Assembly (NCBI GenBank): GCA_004335835.1
Contig: RWJK01000514.1
Location: 62,001-126,000 of the forward strand
DNA length: 64,000 nucleotides
Origin: Scenedesmus sp. ARA3
Taxonomy: Eukaryota > Chlorophyta > Chlorophyceae > Sphaeropleales > Scenedesmaceae
Reading direction: 5' to 3'
A model generated the notes under the pieces. It saw only the letters and a program-made list of their open reading frames with translations. It was not told the DNA's origin and did not search any database. Position 1 is the stretch's first letter, and every line of letters starts with the position of its first letter. The position numbers and the translations under genes are program-made. This document shows positions 1 through 11,461 of this stretch, piece after piece.

Positions 1-74
1 GCCAAACAAGCTGACAAAAAATGGGTGTGCATAAACGCCTGCCAGTGACAGCCCATATCAGTTAAAGCAGACAG

Positions 75-3000
75 TTATGCGGCGCTGCAAGAGCATAGCT
101 CGCCATATTGCACCACCGCAGTGGACGCCCAAAAGGCTTTGACCAGCTCATTGCAATGCTTCAGCGCGCTCACCTGGTGTAGGGCACCAGCATGTATCTC
201 TCCCCTGCTTGCGCCCTGAACCGCAGCACAACCTCTCGGCTACTGCTCAGGCCTGTGTCAACCAGCACGGCACCATGGGGTGCCCACACCCTGCCCTCCC
301 TGCCGCTTGAACCTGCTGCAGTTGCCGGCCTCCTGTTGCCGTTGCTGCCTGCCGTGTGCTTCAGTGTGCTGGTTGGGCTGCATGACCTGCTGCGCCTGCT
401 GCCTGTTGGTGATGGCGATCGCAGTGCTGCAGCAGGTGGAGAGCCTGCCCTGGTGCCTCGCAATGCACCTGCTGCTGTGCTGCTGCTGTTGCTGCTGCCT
501 GCTGCTGGCTTGTCTCTCAGCAGCGTCAGTCCTATGTGGAAGTCCCGCTGCCTTTTGGGCTGATGACGTTGATGGTGTACCTGCATAACCCACAGACGAG
601 CAGCATTTGCTGGGCTGTGGCTCTAAGCTATGAGGCACGGCACCTCAAGCATGGCAGCATCCATTGCAGGAAATGCAGTTATCTCTCCTCATGCTGCAGC
701 TGCACAGCTGGATGTGGACTGACATGGCGTGTAACTTGACTGAACAGCCACTGCAGCCCTGCGCACCAACCTGTGGATCTTGCTGTCCCAGGCACACCAT
801 CACGGTGCCACTGCCTGCCACAGACAGCCGAAACTGCGGGTTGCAGCACCAGCTGGATGACATGGACACGGAGGCTCCAGCTAGGCCCTGCTGCTGCTGC
901 TGCTGCGGTGATGCTGCACTCTCCAATACACCGCCATCCTGAACTGCTTGTGCTACTGTTGACTGGACTTCTCTGCTGTCGTCTGACGATGGATATGCTT
1001 GTGCATGCTCTGGCTCCTTAGCTGCTGCTGCTCCTGGACTACCTGTCGCGGCTGGTGGGCCTCCAGCTGATGCACCCACCCAGCCGGAGCTCAAGCTGAT
1101 CTGGTGCCAGCTTTCCGGCATCAGCTGCACCACCCAACACCTGTTGAACACCTGAATGAACTCCCTGCAACCCAGCAGCAGCAGGCCGAGGAGCTGCTTA
1201 GATACATGATACACACAAGTGCGGTATACACTGCAACTGGTGTTCATAGTACACCCTGCCATCACACAGCAAGCAGTGCTACTTGTTACTGATGCGCTGC
1301 AGCCTCTCGTGCATTTCATGGCCGGCCACCTCACCAATATGTGCACCAAAATGTGGCTAGGTCCTGCAGGCCAGCTGCCAGTGCAGCATCCTGTGCCAGC
1401 GCTGCTTGCCCCTCCTCCCCCATCCACTCCTGGCTGCTGCACTGCAGGCCCCATGGCCCCTGCCACATGCCATTGGGAGCCCAGGGGCAGTGCAGGCGCA
1501 GCAGCTTGCTGCCGCCCGGCAGCACCCTGGCTTCCAGGATGCTGTAAGGCGTGTTTGGCAGCACGCCCATCAAGCTGCCCTTTGCTGCATCCTGCGGCTG
1601 CTTGGCCATGCAGGCAATGATGCTGCCAGCTGCCAGCCACTGCTCAATGGAGGTCCACAGGCCACCTGGCAGGGAACAGAGCAGCAGCAGCAGTCAGGAT
1701 CAGCTGCCAACATTGACCGGTAACGTAACGCACGTTGATGACTTCATGCCACCTCCAACTCTATACGCAGCACGAGCCTGCTGCAGGAACTGGAAAACTC
1801 TACTACTACTGCACTTGACAGGCACTCTTACCCGTGGCAGCGTCTTGCATGTGTTCCTCAGTGGACAGGCTGACCTTGCTGACGACACCACCAGTCAGGT
1901 CTACCAGTGCGTCACCGACACTGCCTGCTGCAATGGCTGCATACCCGCCATGCAGCCTTGCATACGCCTTCTCGATGAGTGAGGGCCACAGCTCCTGCAT
2001 GTGCCAGCAATACACCCATGCAACATATGCTTGTCAGCAGGCATGCTGTGCCCGTTTTGTTGCCAAAACAGCAAGGTGCCGCACACATCGCACTTGCAAG
2101 CAGCATGTCACTCATGCATGCGCTGCAAGCCTGTGCAGTGAGGCTGATTCACCTGGAGCAAACACAGCAGCGCATGGCATGCAGCAAATCGCGGTAGCAC
2201 TGCAGCTGCTGCCACCACACGCAGTACCTGTGCCTGGCCGCTGCTGCAGAATGCGAGCCGCCGCTGCTGCTCCATGCACGGCAGCCTGTTGTCCACCACC
2301 ACGGGTCGCCAGCTGCCGTGCTTGAAGAAGCGCACTGTGTACAGGCCGCGCTGAGCACACTCATCCGACACGATGAGGTTGAGCAGCAGCTCTCGCTTGC
2401 AGGAAACTGCTGCCAGCGCCCCCAGGAACCAGCTGCTGCTGCCGCTGCTCTGCAAGACACCCTGTGGTGATCACAGCATGCACAGCAGAAGCGAAACATC
2501 CGGCAGTTATGATATTGGGTGGCCTCTCGGCAGAGCATAAGAGCTGTGCAGTCACACGTCCGGAGCCGCCCATGGCACAGCTACCAGCCATACTTCAGCC
2601 TGATGATGAGAGCACTGGCTGCATCGGCTGGGGCCCTAAGCACACCTGTACAAGCCTGGCATGCTGGCTGCTTGGTGTGTACAGATTGCCCGTTACGCGC
2701 CGCCACACAACAGGCCCATGTGCTTGCTGCCCTTCTGGAGATGTTTCAGTAGGAAACCTGCAGGTTAACATGCACATGTTGACTGCTAGCAACTGGTGCT
2801 GCGATGATTTGGCATGCCATTCACTCTGAAATCAAAAGCAGTTTTTATCCATCATTGGCTGAAACATTTGCACTGTGCTGCAACTTTTCTAAGAGCTGTA
2901 GCAGTTCGCTGCTAGGTTGGCTGCTGGCCAGCTGGCTCATGCCTGGATACAAAGCAATGCTTGCAAGCACGATGAACCATCCGCTCTAGAGGGGCGCAAG

Positions 3001-3482
3001 GCCATTGGCAGGGTTGCTGTGGCTGACGTGATGACGTGCAGGTGTGGTGAAGTCAGCAATGGCATGGCTACAAACCACCCACTGTGCATCATTAATGCTG
3101 CGTACTGCTTGCCTCACAGCCTGTGCTGCTTACACTGCATCCTCAAAGCTTGGGTTGTCCTGCTCAGCGTTGATGTACTGGAGCTGCAAGCTGCTGCTGG
3201 CAACCAGTTCTTCCTCTGTCAGCTGCTTCAAACGTGGCACTTGCAGCCATTTCTGCCAGAGGTTGCGGCAGAACACACTCAAGTCAGGTCACCTGCACCG
3301 CATGGGACTGCTGCAGTCCGTACTGCACCTGCACCTACCTGGAACAACTCCACAGCCTGCTGGTCATCACACGCCTCACTGATGTAGACGGGAGCTTTAA
3401 GTTTCGCTGCTGTTGTAACCACGCTCTCTATTTTCGTGCGTGAAGCAGGTCTGCTGGCAGGTCGCGGCGAACTTGACCGCAT
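75..3482 (-). CDS. Calpain-like cysteine-protease-fold protein, probably catalytically dead
   Basis: Calpain fold, read from several minus-strand exons. The N-terminal exon starts at 3482 and ends at a GTAGGT donor at 3338; a KWLQVPRLKQLTEEELV exon follows near 3250-3160. The protease core near 2480-2300 reads SSSWFLGALAAVS, then VRFFKHGSWRPVVVDNRLP. Next come LIEKAYARLHGGYAAI (about 1980), NTPYSILEARVLPG with LRLHCPWAPNG (about 1560-1480), and a C2-like domain III with MPESWHQISLSSGWVG and NPQFRLSVAG. The end is EVVLRFRAQAGERYMLVPYT before a GTGAGC donor at about 170. A short last exon (84-75) would give a stop. In calpains the core motifs are GDCWFL, GHAYS and NPWG; here Cys is Ser, His-Ala is Thr-Pro and Asn is Cys, so proteolysis is unlikely (inference). 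Exon borders in the middle and the 3' end are approximate. Confidence 0.72.
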
Positions 3483-3822
3483 GGCTGCAAGGTTCCATAG
3501 CAGATCGTCTTTTCTACAACAACGTGTGGATCAGGACAAGACTAGCCTCAGTTTCGTGCAGCAGCTGTCGCGTGCTATGCCAACACCCCTCTAGGGTTCT
3601 GGAGGTTTGACCGACAGTGGGGAACGGTGGCCTGCTCAACAGACGAGTCGTGCACACGATGAACGGAAGTCAAGGCAAGGCACTTAGCTGATCTGTTATA
3701 AATCCCAAAAGCCAAGGCGTCTGCTATGAAAGCACGTAAGCAGCAGCATGCTGAGCAATGTCCAATGCTGCACTGCAGCTGCCGTGGGTGCGGAAGGATT
3801 GCCATCGAGCTGCTGGTCTACC

Positions 3823-5067
3823 ATCAATCTGTTGGATGACAGTAATCGTAGGTTGGGCAGTACCTCTGGACAGCATCTAGGCCATTGGCGCCACCGCGCT
3901 CTACCATCACCTGCAGCGTCTCCTGCACCACATCCATTACACTGCACCTGCAGCAGAACAGGCAGACACAAAGCTTCAGGACACCCCATTCCAGTTGATC
4001 ATGCTGACAGATGGGTGTTCACGTGTCACTCATCCAATGCTTCAACCAACAACAGCAAGCTGCACCACCTGTCAGGCCTGTCCTCAAGGGGCACTGGGCT
4101 CACCTCCTGGGCTTGATTGCTGTCCCAATTGCCCTGGGATGAACAGCAGGCGTTTCTCCACCATGTGGTGGTGCTACTGAAGGTGCTGGCTCTGCTTGTC
4201 TGCCACACACGCCCTCCTGAGGGTGCTGTGCTTGCAGCAGCTGCTCGTGCTCCTGCTGCACTTTGGTCTGCAGTGCACTGTTGAACACTGCACCGCACAC
4301 TGCACAGCAGCTAGGGCTGCCAAGGAGTGGCGACCCACAGCCTGAGAACGCTCCAACAGGCGGAACACAATAAGGAGGTGGCAGCAGAAGCCGTTTGCTG
4401 AGCTGCGCTGTGCTGGGGCTGTGCCTGCCGCTGCTGATGCCCCTTTCACTGCCCATCAGTAAAGTCATGGCAGGCAGCAGGTGCTTGTAGTGGGGAACCA
4501 GGGCTGGCCCAACGCTCTCGTTGGTGAGCAACAGCCTGCAAGCAGCAAATGAAAACACGTTAAAGGGTCATGCTGTATAGCTAACACCACATGCAACTGC
4601 CAAGAGCACACTTCCATCAGTATCAATAAAACGTCGCCAGCAGCACAAGGTTGGTGCCTGCATGCCAATTTGCAGTGCTGATCTGTACAGACAGCCGCCA
4701 GCAGCCCACTAAAACGCATCACCTCAGCCCACTAAACACATCACCTCTGCAGCATCAACATCATGTGAGCAGCCAGTGATGGCTGCAGTGTGTTGAGGCC
4801 AGCCTTCACTGCTGCCACCACCTCTGGCAGCACTTCAAGCAGCCATTGCGACTGGGGAGGCGCGTGGCTGCGGGGCCTGGGGCCTCTGCCGCTGCACTGC
4901 TGTGCAGCTGGGTATGCTGCGACTGCCAGCAGGTCCAGCGCTGCTTCGCTGGCAAGGTACCTGTATGGCTCATGCCCCTCCCGCACACCTGCATGAAAAG
5001 CAAGTCAGATAGCTGGCTGTGCTGCACAACATGCGGGCCATGCTGCTATGGTTGCAGCTGTGAAAGA

Positions 5068-5113
<46 letters not shown>

Positions 5114-5964
5114 GACAAGTGCATCACAGCAAGCTGTTTTTGGGCACCCAGCGGTGGGAGCTACAGGCCAAGACGCGTTTGCAAGCCAGAGTTCAGCAAC
5201 ACTGTCGCTGCTCACAGCACGCATACCTTCAAACAGCAGCGGCAGCAGCTGCTGGTACTGCTGCTGGGTAAGGTTGGCGGGCCGCATGGCTTTGCCTTCA
5301 GGTGTGGTGCCCTGCCAGCGCACTGGCTCCCCAGCTGCTGTGAGAGCCAGCGGCAGCTCTCTACGCCTGCAGCATGGCACCATGCAGCTGTTGTACTCCC
5401 GTCTCTGGTTATATGTGTGTTACACGGTAGCAACTGCTGAAAGCTGCTGACTACTGGCAGCAGCCACCTCATCACCTGAATGCCCCCTGAAACTTTGTCT
5501 CCAGCATGCCCAGGTTGTCAAAGCGCTGCAGGGGGCTGTAGTGGCTGGGCTCTTCATGGCCGTGCTTGCGGAAGCGTGGTGGCTGCAAACAGCAGCGTGC
5601 ATGACACATGTGATGCACAGCTGTGGAATCCCTTGTGTGATTTGTGTACAAAACCTGAACAAACACAGCAGCAGGCCTGCTGTAGTGGTGCTTGCAGGAA
5701 CACGCAGCTCACCAGGTTCAGGTCCACAGGGAAGATGTCTCTGGGTCCTATGCTCCCTGCCCCAGGGCCAGCGCTGCATGGTCGGCTGTTGCACTGATGC
5801 TGCAGCTGCTGCTGTGAGCGATCTTCATGCTTTTTATGCTGCTGCTGCTTTGCCTGCCATCCTGCCCTTTCGCCCAAACCAGTGATGGCACTTGCTGGCC
5901 TGACAGCACCTGCAGCCGATTTCACGGCCAGCGTCTTGTTGTGTTGCTCAAACCTGTGACACAC
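3823..5964 (-). CDS. PACRG: PACRG (parkin co-regulated) axonemal microtubule inner protein
   Basis: PACRG sits at the inner junction of ciliary doublet microtubules (family knowledge). Exons from 5' to 3': 5964-5713, 5582-5476 (FRKHGHEEPSHYSPLQRFDN), 5366-5227 (RELPLALTAAGE, then LTQQQYQQLLPLLFEG), 4988-4745 (EGHEPYRYLASEAALDLL and LPEVVAAVKAGLNTLQPSL), 4535 to about 4400 (LLTNESVGPALVPHYKHLL), and a last exon 3947-3823 (VMDVVQETLQVMVERGG, ending CPTYDYCHPTD). Phases agree through the LVPHYKHLL exon. The matching family blocks are RGDFPIAL, YHHYLPLFFDG, LVPYYRQILP and LIQETLEAFERYGG, with VPTYESC at the end. The donor leading to the last exon is not resolved. The start could lie upstream: a possible acceptor (CACAG) overlaps codon 4. 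It is head to tail with CFAP299, another ciliary gene. Confidence 0.82.
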
Positions 5965-6196
5965 AATAATGATACTGAGAAACTCTTGCTACGTTGGCCT
6001 GTAACATGCATCTGTTGGGCACATGGTGCTTGGCACTGCTGTCTCCACTGCCCATCACTGCTCCCTGTGGTACTGCCAGGACAGCCGGGACTGCACGGCA
6101 CTGCAGCTGCTGCCAACTTGCTAGTCACACTAGCTCTTGCGCGTGCCCAAGGCGCATGTAGCCGGTTTTGGATGCTGCATGGCAGTTGATTCAGCA

Positions 6197-6519
6197 TTAA
6201 ACACGACTCATCCACCTGGCTATGGCCTTTGCTGCTGTTCCACTGTGCTTGCCCGTGTACGTTGTTTCTGCCATTGCTTTTGTGACGTAGTCGCCAAGTT
6301 CAAGGTTCATGCAATAGCCCAATGCAACGCACGAGGCTACCCCGCTGCAGCGTGAGCTTTCGAAGAAGCCCGCCAAATCAAGGGCGCGAGACAGGCGTTT
6401 ACAGTAGCGTGCAGCTTCGCATAACATTTCAAAACAACCACCAACTCTTGCCAGGTTTTGGGCTCAGATGCTTGCAAGGGGGTACAATCCACTAACCCGT
6501 CCCACTGCTCTGCAGACAA
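6197..6519 (-). other. Unassigned open frames between PACRG and CFAP299
   Basis: Two overlapping minus-strand frames (6519-6337, starting MSAEQWDGLVDCTPLQ, and 6427-6197, containing CVALGYCMNLELGDYVTKAM) have balanced composition, unlike the CAG-driven shadow frames elsewhere. They could be a small gene with a missed junction, an upstream exon of PACRG, or chance. I recognise no family. Confidence 0.15.
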
Positions 6520-6795
6520 ACTTCAAATGTGGCAGTAACTTGGGCACCCTTGAAGCTTGTTGCTGTTGCGCTGTGGCCTGAGACACCCCTAAAAGTGATG
6601 GAAAGAACACACATCATTACAACATGCCAGTTTGCTTGCCCATCGCTGTGCCAGGCACAGCACGCGGCAGGCTGTGCCAATTGTTTAGCCAGCTGCATGC
6701 ACAACGTCGTTTTTTGCCGGACTGGCTGCACATATTGCTGTGCTCCCTTCTGCACAAAGCAGACGGTGCATCAGTTGATCTCTCCCGCCTCATCC

Positions 6796-8635
6796 TCAGC
6801 TCCTCCTGCGCGTCACGTGGTCGTACAGCACCACCTGCAGGTACTCATCCGTGGCCAGCTGCGTGCGCGTGCTGTTGTCCCCTGGGTTTGAGCATGGGTC
6901 CACGTTCATGACCTTCCTGTCACGTTTGTTCTTGAACAGTAATCCCAGAAAGTCATCAGCAATAACCTGCAGTTGCAAATCACAGCAAGTGAGCTCGTAA
7001 ACGTTGGCAGTCCAGCCGCATGTGCACCCGTGTGCCAGGCTCTGTGATATACACGCACATGCAACTCGGTCACACATGCTGGCTCATGCATGGGCTTGCA
7101 GCATGCTCCAAATTTCACATCGTCCTCTGCTTCCAGCCGCACACCTGGAAGTTTGGTGTGGGGTTGCTGGTGCTGAGGTGCGTCTCCCAGTTGTAGAAGC
7201 TGAGGTCGCTGTGCTGCGGCATCAGGCGCTTGCTGCGCTCAAAGTAGGCCTCCATGTGCGGGTCAACCTTCAGCCGGTGCGCATAGTCAATGTACCCGCT
7301 GACCTGGCGCCAGCAGGGCAGGGGATGGCGGGCAGGCAGCAGGCACGCAAGAACTCAGAGATCATTGAGGGGGGTTCCATTTATGGACAGGGTTGCACAG
7401 TAGACAGCCGGGTGCTGCCCGTTTCCTGTTGCAGCTTGTTCTCTGGCAGCCACAAACTTTGCACATGCGGCCGCAGCCGGTATGCACGATACTATGCATA
7501 CTGCTAGGGAGTGCTGCAATACTTGATGTCCATCATGTCCCAGGCACATCTGCAGCCTGAAACATCTGCCACCATGTGTCGTAGCTGTTGCTCCTGCCCT
7601 AAACCTCCCTACAACTGCCCACCTCATGCCCCCGTGAGTTCTTGGCCCGTATGAAGATGATTGTGGTGAGCTTGCCATTGCGCACAGCCTCCTCCCTGTC
7701 CCGCAGCGCCTGCAGGACACAGCACTGGTTGCTCACACAGCATCTGCAACAGCTAAGCAGGCCTGGCAGCCTGTGCTGCACAGCAATGGGCCTGCATCAA
7801 CCCATCATGTACATGGCACCAGCAGCAGGTGTGGCAAGTGAATGCGCTGCTGGTGCCAAATAGTGTGTTGCTGCTTAAGTACAGTATACACCAGGCAGCT
7901 GTAGTACTGGAGTGCTGCTGGTACTGCAACTGCATCTGCGGTACACAAGAGGCAACACAACAGCTGCGGACGGTCACCTGCAGCAGTGGGCACCCCTCTA
8001 AGTCCTTCCCATGTGATGCTAGTTTTTGTGGCTTGCGATTGAGGCGTGCTTGATGCGCCGCCTCTGCTGCTGCCTTGCGCTGCTCAAATTCCTCCCTGCG
8101 AATGACCTCTCCATTGCCCCGTATGCTGCATACCATATTGGTGTGCAAACACAACAAGCTTAAGAAGTGGCAATAAACAGTGAAGCTGCTGCTGGCCTCC
8201 TTTATGGTTGCCAGCGTGTGTGTTGATGGTGTGCATGAAAGGAAGAACATACAAGCCATCATGTGCAGCATGTCTGGGTGCACATGTGCAGCGTTGCAGC
8301 TGCCATGATAGACATCTGCTTTGTACAGGTCACCATTTGCTCAGCAAAAGCATTGTTCAAGTGGCTTGCATGCTGGCCGCTCACCCTAGCTCTACCAGGT
8401 GCCTCGCCAGCTCCACATCTTCTAGGTAGTACATGTCTGTGCCAGTGATTTGACCGTCCAGGTACTCTTCGTATCTGCAGTGCAGCATGATGCATATGCC
8501 GTTATACACTTTTTGTAGTGTTGAGCTAGCCATTGATGTTGCCAGCTCAGTTCAAGCAGCTGCTCACGTGGCAAACTCCTCTGCAATAGGGTCATATGAC
8601 CCTGGGCCATTCTTGCTGCCATCGTCATCGTCCAT
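6796..8635 (-). CDS. CFAP299: Cilia- and flagella-associated protein 299 (CFAP299 / C4orf22 family)
   Basis: Six exons, all phase-consistent: 8635-8568, 8474-8385, 8125-7978, 7709-7623, 7303-7145, 6966-6796, giving 240 residues, close to the animal protein of about 233. The protein is collinear with the animal family: [20 protein letters not shown], then [64 protein letters not shown], and near the end [16 protein letters not shown] and [15 protein letters not shown]. The family is tied to cilia and sperm flagella; its molecular role is poorly known. It lies upstream of PACRG on the same strand, so the organism probably makes, or recently made, a motile flagellated stage (inference). The start is the only ATG that gives an acidic leader joining exon 2 in phase. 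Confidence 0.96.
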
Positions 8636-9311
8636 GGTCTTTGGGGAGCCAGGCTGCAGATACCGCGCTGAGTGGCAGCAAACGAGCTATTTGGACACAA
8701 CTAAGCTACATGGAGCGTTCCCAGTCCAAGGACAGTGTCTGCCTTCAACTGCAGTAGCACGCTACTGTGACAGGACTGCTGTTGTCCTCGGTCAGCAGGA
8801 AGCAACTTTGCTGAGGCACTTAGGACATTTGATGAGACTCACTGATACGTCAGATACCATAACTTCAACACTGCTGAGCAAATTATTGATGCACTGCTAA
8901 CATTGGCACTTTGTTATGATGCACCATCGTTCAAAAGCAGCGCTGCATCGACGCTGCGGCTACACTCGATTTGTTTAGTACGAGCTTGCCGATTATAGTT
9001 CTTGCATTGCGAACGCAGCCCACACGCAGCTTCGTGACAACGGCATCGGCTCACGAGCACCGCAAGCTTTTATACATTCATTGGAAAACCTCTACATTGT
9101 TGTCAAAGAATTGTTTGTGTGGTTGGCAGTGACGTCTGCCGTCGTTCAATTGAATCAGCCACAGTAACCAGCCAGAAGGTGAAGGGCACGGCCCTACAGC
9201 TGTTGCATGAGCCACGGTGGCAGGTGTGCGATCCTTGTGTTTGATAGGCTGCCTCACCAGACTGCTGAGGACTGCCATGCTGACAGTAGCAGCTGCATGT
9301 AGTGCCGTGCT
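8636..9311. promoter_or_regulatory. Divergent intergenic region between CFAP299 and SPT2
   Basis: CFAP299 is transcribed leftward and SPT2 rightward from this segment, so both promoters should lie here (inference from orientation). I see no clear TATA box, repeat or RNA gene. A small 5' exon of SPT2 may be hidden in its right part. Confidence 0.3.
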
Positions 9312-11461
9312 GTGCTGTGCTGTCCTTGCAGCTTGGCAGGGCATGTTGAATGCACTGCAGCTTGGCAGTGCATGCCACATGCCCTGCCTGTTACATTGCT
9401 GGCTGGGCCTATCAGCATCGCGCCTGCAAGCAAACTTTGGTCCTCATGCTCTCTGCTTTGCAGCTCCGCTGCATTTCTGCCCTTTCTGAAGAAGAAGCCC
9501 CTTGCAGCAGCACCAGCACCAGTAAAGGACGATGATGAAGACCCACTGGCAGCGCCCCTATCGCCAGCACCTCAGCCCAGCAAACTTATTGGAGCAGCAG
9601 GCACAAAGTTTGTGTCCAAGCTGAATGGCAAGCCAGGGCCTGGGAAGCCTGGCCATGCGGCAGCAGCAGCTGGCGTCAAGCGGCCTACGCCGCCCACAAA
9701 GAACTCTGGCATAGCTGGCGTCAACAAACAGACACCAGCGAAGTCAACAGCAGCAGCGGCATCACGTGGCCTTGCTGCCAGGCCAGCAGCAGGCAAGCCT
9801 GGAGCAGCAGGTGCTGCAGCCAACAAGCCGGGTGCTGCAGGAATAGCCAAGCCAGCTGCGCTTTCTCCAGCGCAGGCCAAAGCAGAAGCAGAACGGCGGC
9901 GGCTAAAGCAGCTGCAGCGGCTGGCTAAGGTCGGGTTGCTGGCTCGAGATGCACCGCCTGAGCTGCGAGCAAAGGTGGAGCAGGCTAAGCAGGAGGCAGC
10001 AGCGATTCAGCGGCAGCATGAGCTGGAAGCGAAGCGCAAGGTTGAGATGGAGCAGCGGCGACAGCAGGCCATACAGCAGCGGCAGCAGCAGGAGCAGCAG
10101 CGTGCGGCTGTGCTGGCTGAGAAGCAGCGGCTGCTGGCAGCCAAGCTAGGCAAAGCTGGTGCTGCTGGTGCTGCTGGCGCTGGCAGCCTTAGGGCCGCAG
10201 GTGCCAGGCCAAGCGCTGGTGCTGCAGCAGCAGCCGGGCCCGGCCGAGGGCCTGCAGGGCAGTCGCAGAGGAGCGGGACAGCAGCTGCACCAGCAGGTGT
10301 GGGCAGCAGAGGGCCTGGAGGGACCGGCAGCAGCGCAGCTGGTGGGCGGCCGGCACCACCACAGCATAAGCAACAGCATCAGCAGCAGCAGCAGCAGCAG
10401 GATAAGGACCCTTATGCTGGGCTGAATCCCAAGGTGAGCCATTCAAATGCATTGCTGCAGTCGGTGATTGAACAGGTCCTGCTGGCATGTGCATATCATT
10501 GACTGGCAGCAGTGGTGCAGTGAGTGATGGCTGCTTCAGGCTTCAGCATGATGTGTCACCGCTGCGCCGGACATCAGCAGCTGGCTGCCAAGTCCATCAC
10601 CTGGCCCGTACTGACATTGCCTGGTAATCATTGCCGCTGAACTGCACATGTATCCGCATGTCATGCAGCAACGCGCATTCCTGCTAGCGCGCAAGCGTGA
10701 GCGGGAAGCGCGGCTGGGCGGCCGGCCTGGCGGTAGCCGCGGGGGCGGCGGCCACGGCAGCGATGGCGAGGGCTATGGCGGCGAGGATGACGAGTACGAC
10801 AGCGAAGACTCGTTCATCGATGATGACGAGTCAGGGGACTGGCGGCGTCATTTGCGCAGCTTGACAGGTGAGGGGGCACGAGAGGACAGGGCGTGCGTGT
10901 GCAGCTGCGCTGGCGGTAAGAGGCTGGCCGCTGGCTGAGAAAGAGGCAGCAGCTGGCAGATGGGTCTCACGTCTGCGTGCTGTGCGCCGTGACTCCCTAG
11001 ATCTAGGGAAAGCGCGCTGAGATTGATATCGCTGCGGTGCGCAGTGCATGCGTCGCTGCTTTGGACAGCTCAATTGCACAGCGTTTGTCAAGCCAGAATG
11101 TGCATGCACGTGCGGTTGTGTCATGGTGCCAGATGGCTCTAGTTTTGGCACCCCTCTTTCCTGAATTGCTTTCTGCTTGCCTCACGTTTTGCCCTGCTGA
11201 CGCTTCCTGCTGCTGCTGCTGCTGCTGCTTGCACCCCGCACGCCTTCAGGCTACGACCCCAGCAGGTACAAGGACAGCTTCTTTGATGACCGCCGCATGG
11301 AGGCCAGCGCAGCGGAGATCCAGGCGGAGGAGCGCCGCAGCGCGCGCATCGGGCGCACCGAGGATGAGAAGGAGGCGGAAGCTGAGGCGCGGCGGCTGGC
11401 AGCCAAGGAGGCCAAGAAGACGGGACGGAAGCGCGGCGCAGCAGCGCTGTTTGACGACTGA
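9312..11461 (+). CDS. SPT2: SPT2-family chromatin protein
   Basis: SPT2 is an HMG-like histone H3-H4 chaperone linked to transcription elongation (family knowledge). A long Ala/Pro/Lys/Gln-rich exon ends at AAG|GTGAGC (10433) with DKDPYAGLNPK. Exon 10669-10867 carries the acidic stretch DDEYDSEDSFIDDDESGDWR. Exon 11250-11461 carries YDPSRYKDSFFDDRRMEASA and IQAEERRSARIGRTEDE, then a basic tail ending AALFDD. The acidic patch followed by YDxxRYxD and MEASxxxIQxEExRSARI is the conserved C-terminal SPT2 domain. These three exons are in phase. A coiled, Gln/Arg-rich segment of EQ(R)RQQ type fills 9890-10140. The 5' end is unresolved: the first sure exon begins after a CAG acceptor at 9461-9463, and the ATG in that frame at 9312 may not be the true start. 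Confidence 0.85.

Noticed and set aside
5066..5107. Poly-Gln/poly-Ala coding frame around a CAG run
   Set aside because: It falls in the PACRG intron between the RELPLAL and EGHEPYR exons; the frame comes only from the repeat.
11000..11010. 16-bp palindrome TCCCTAGATCTAGGGA (10994-11009) as a regulatory operator
   Set aside because: It lies in an SPT2 intron with no other support, and palindromes this short are expected by chance.
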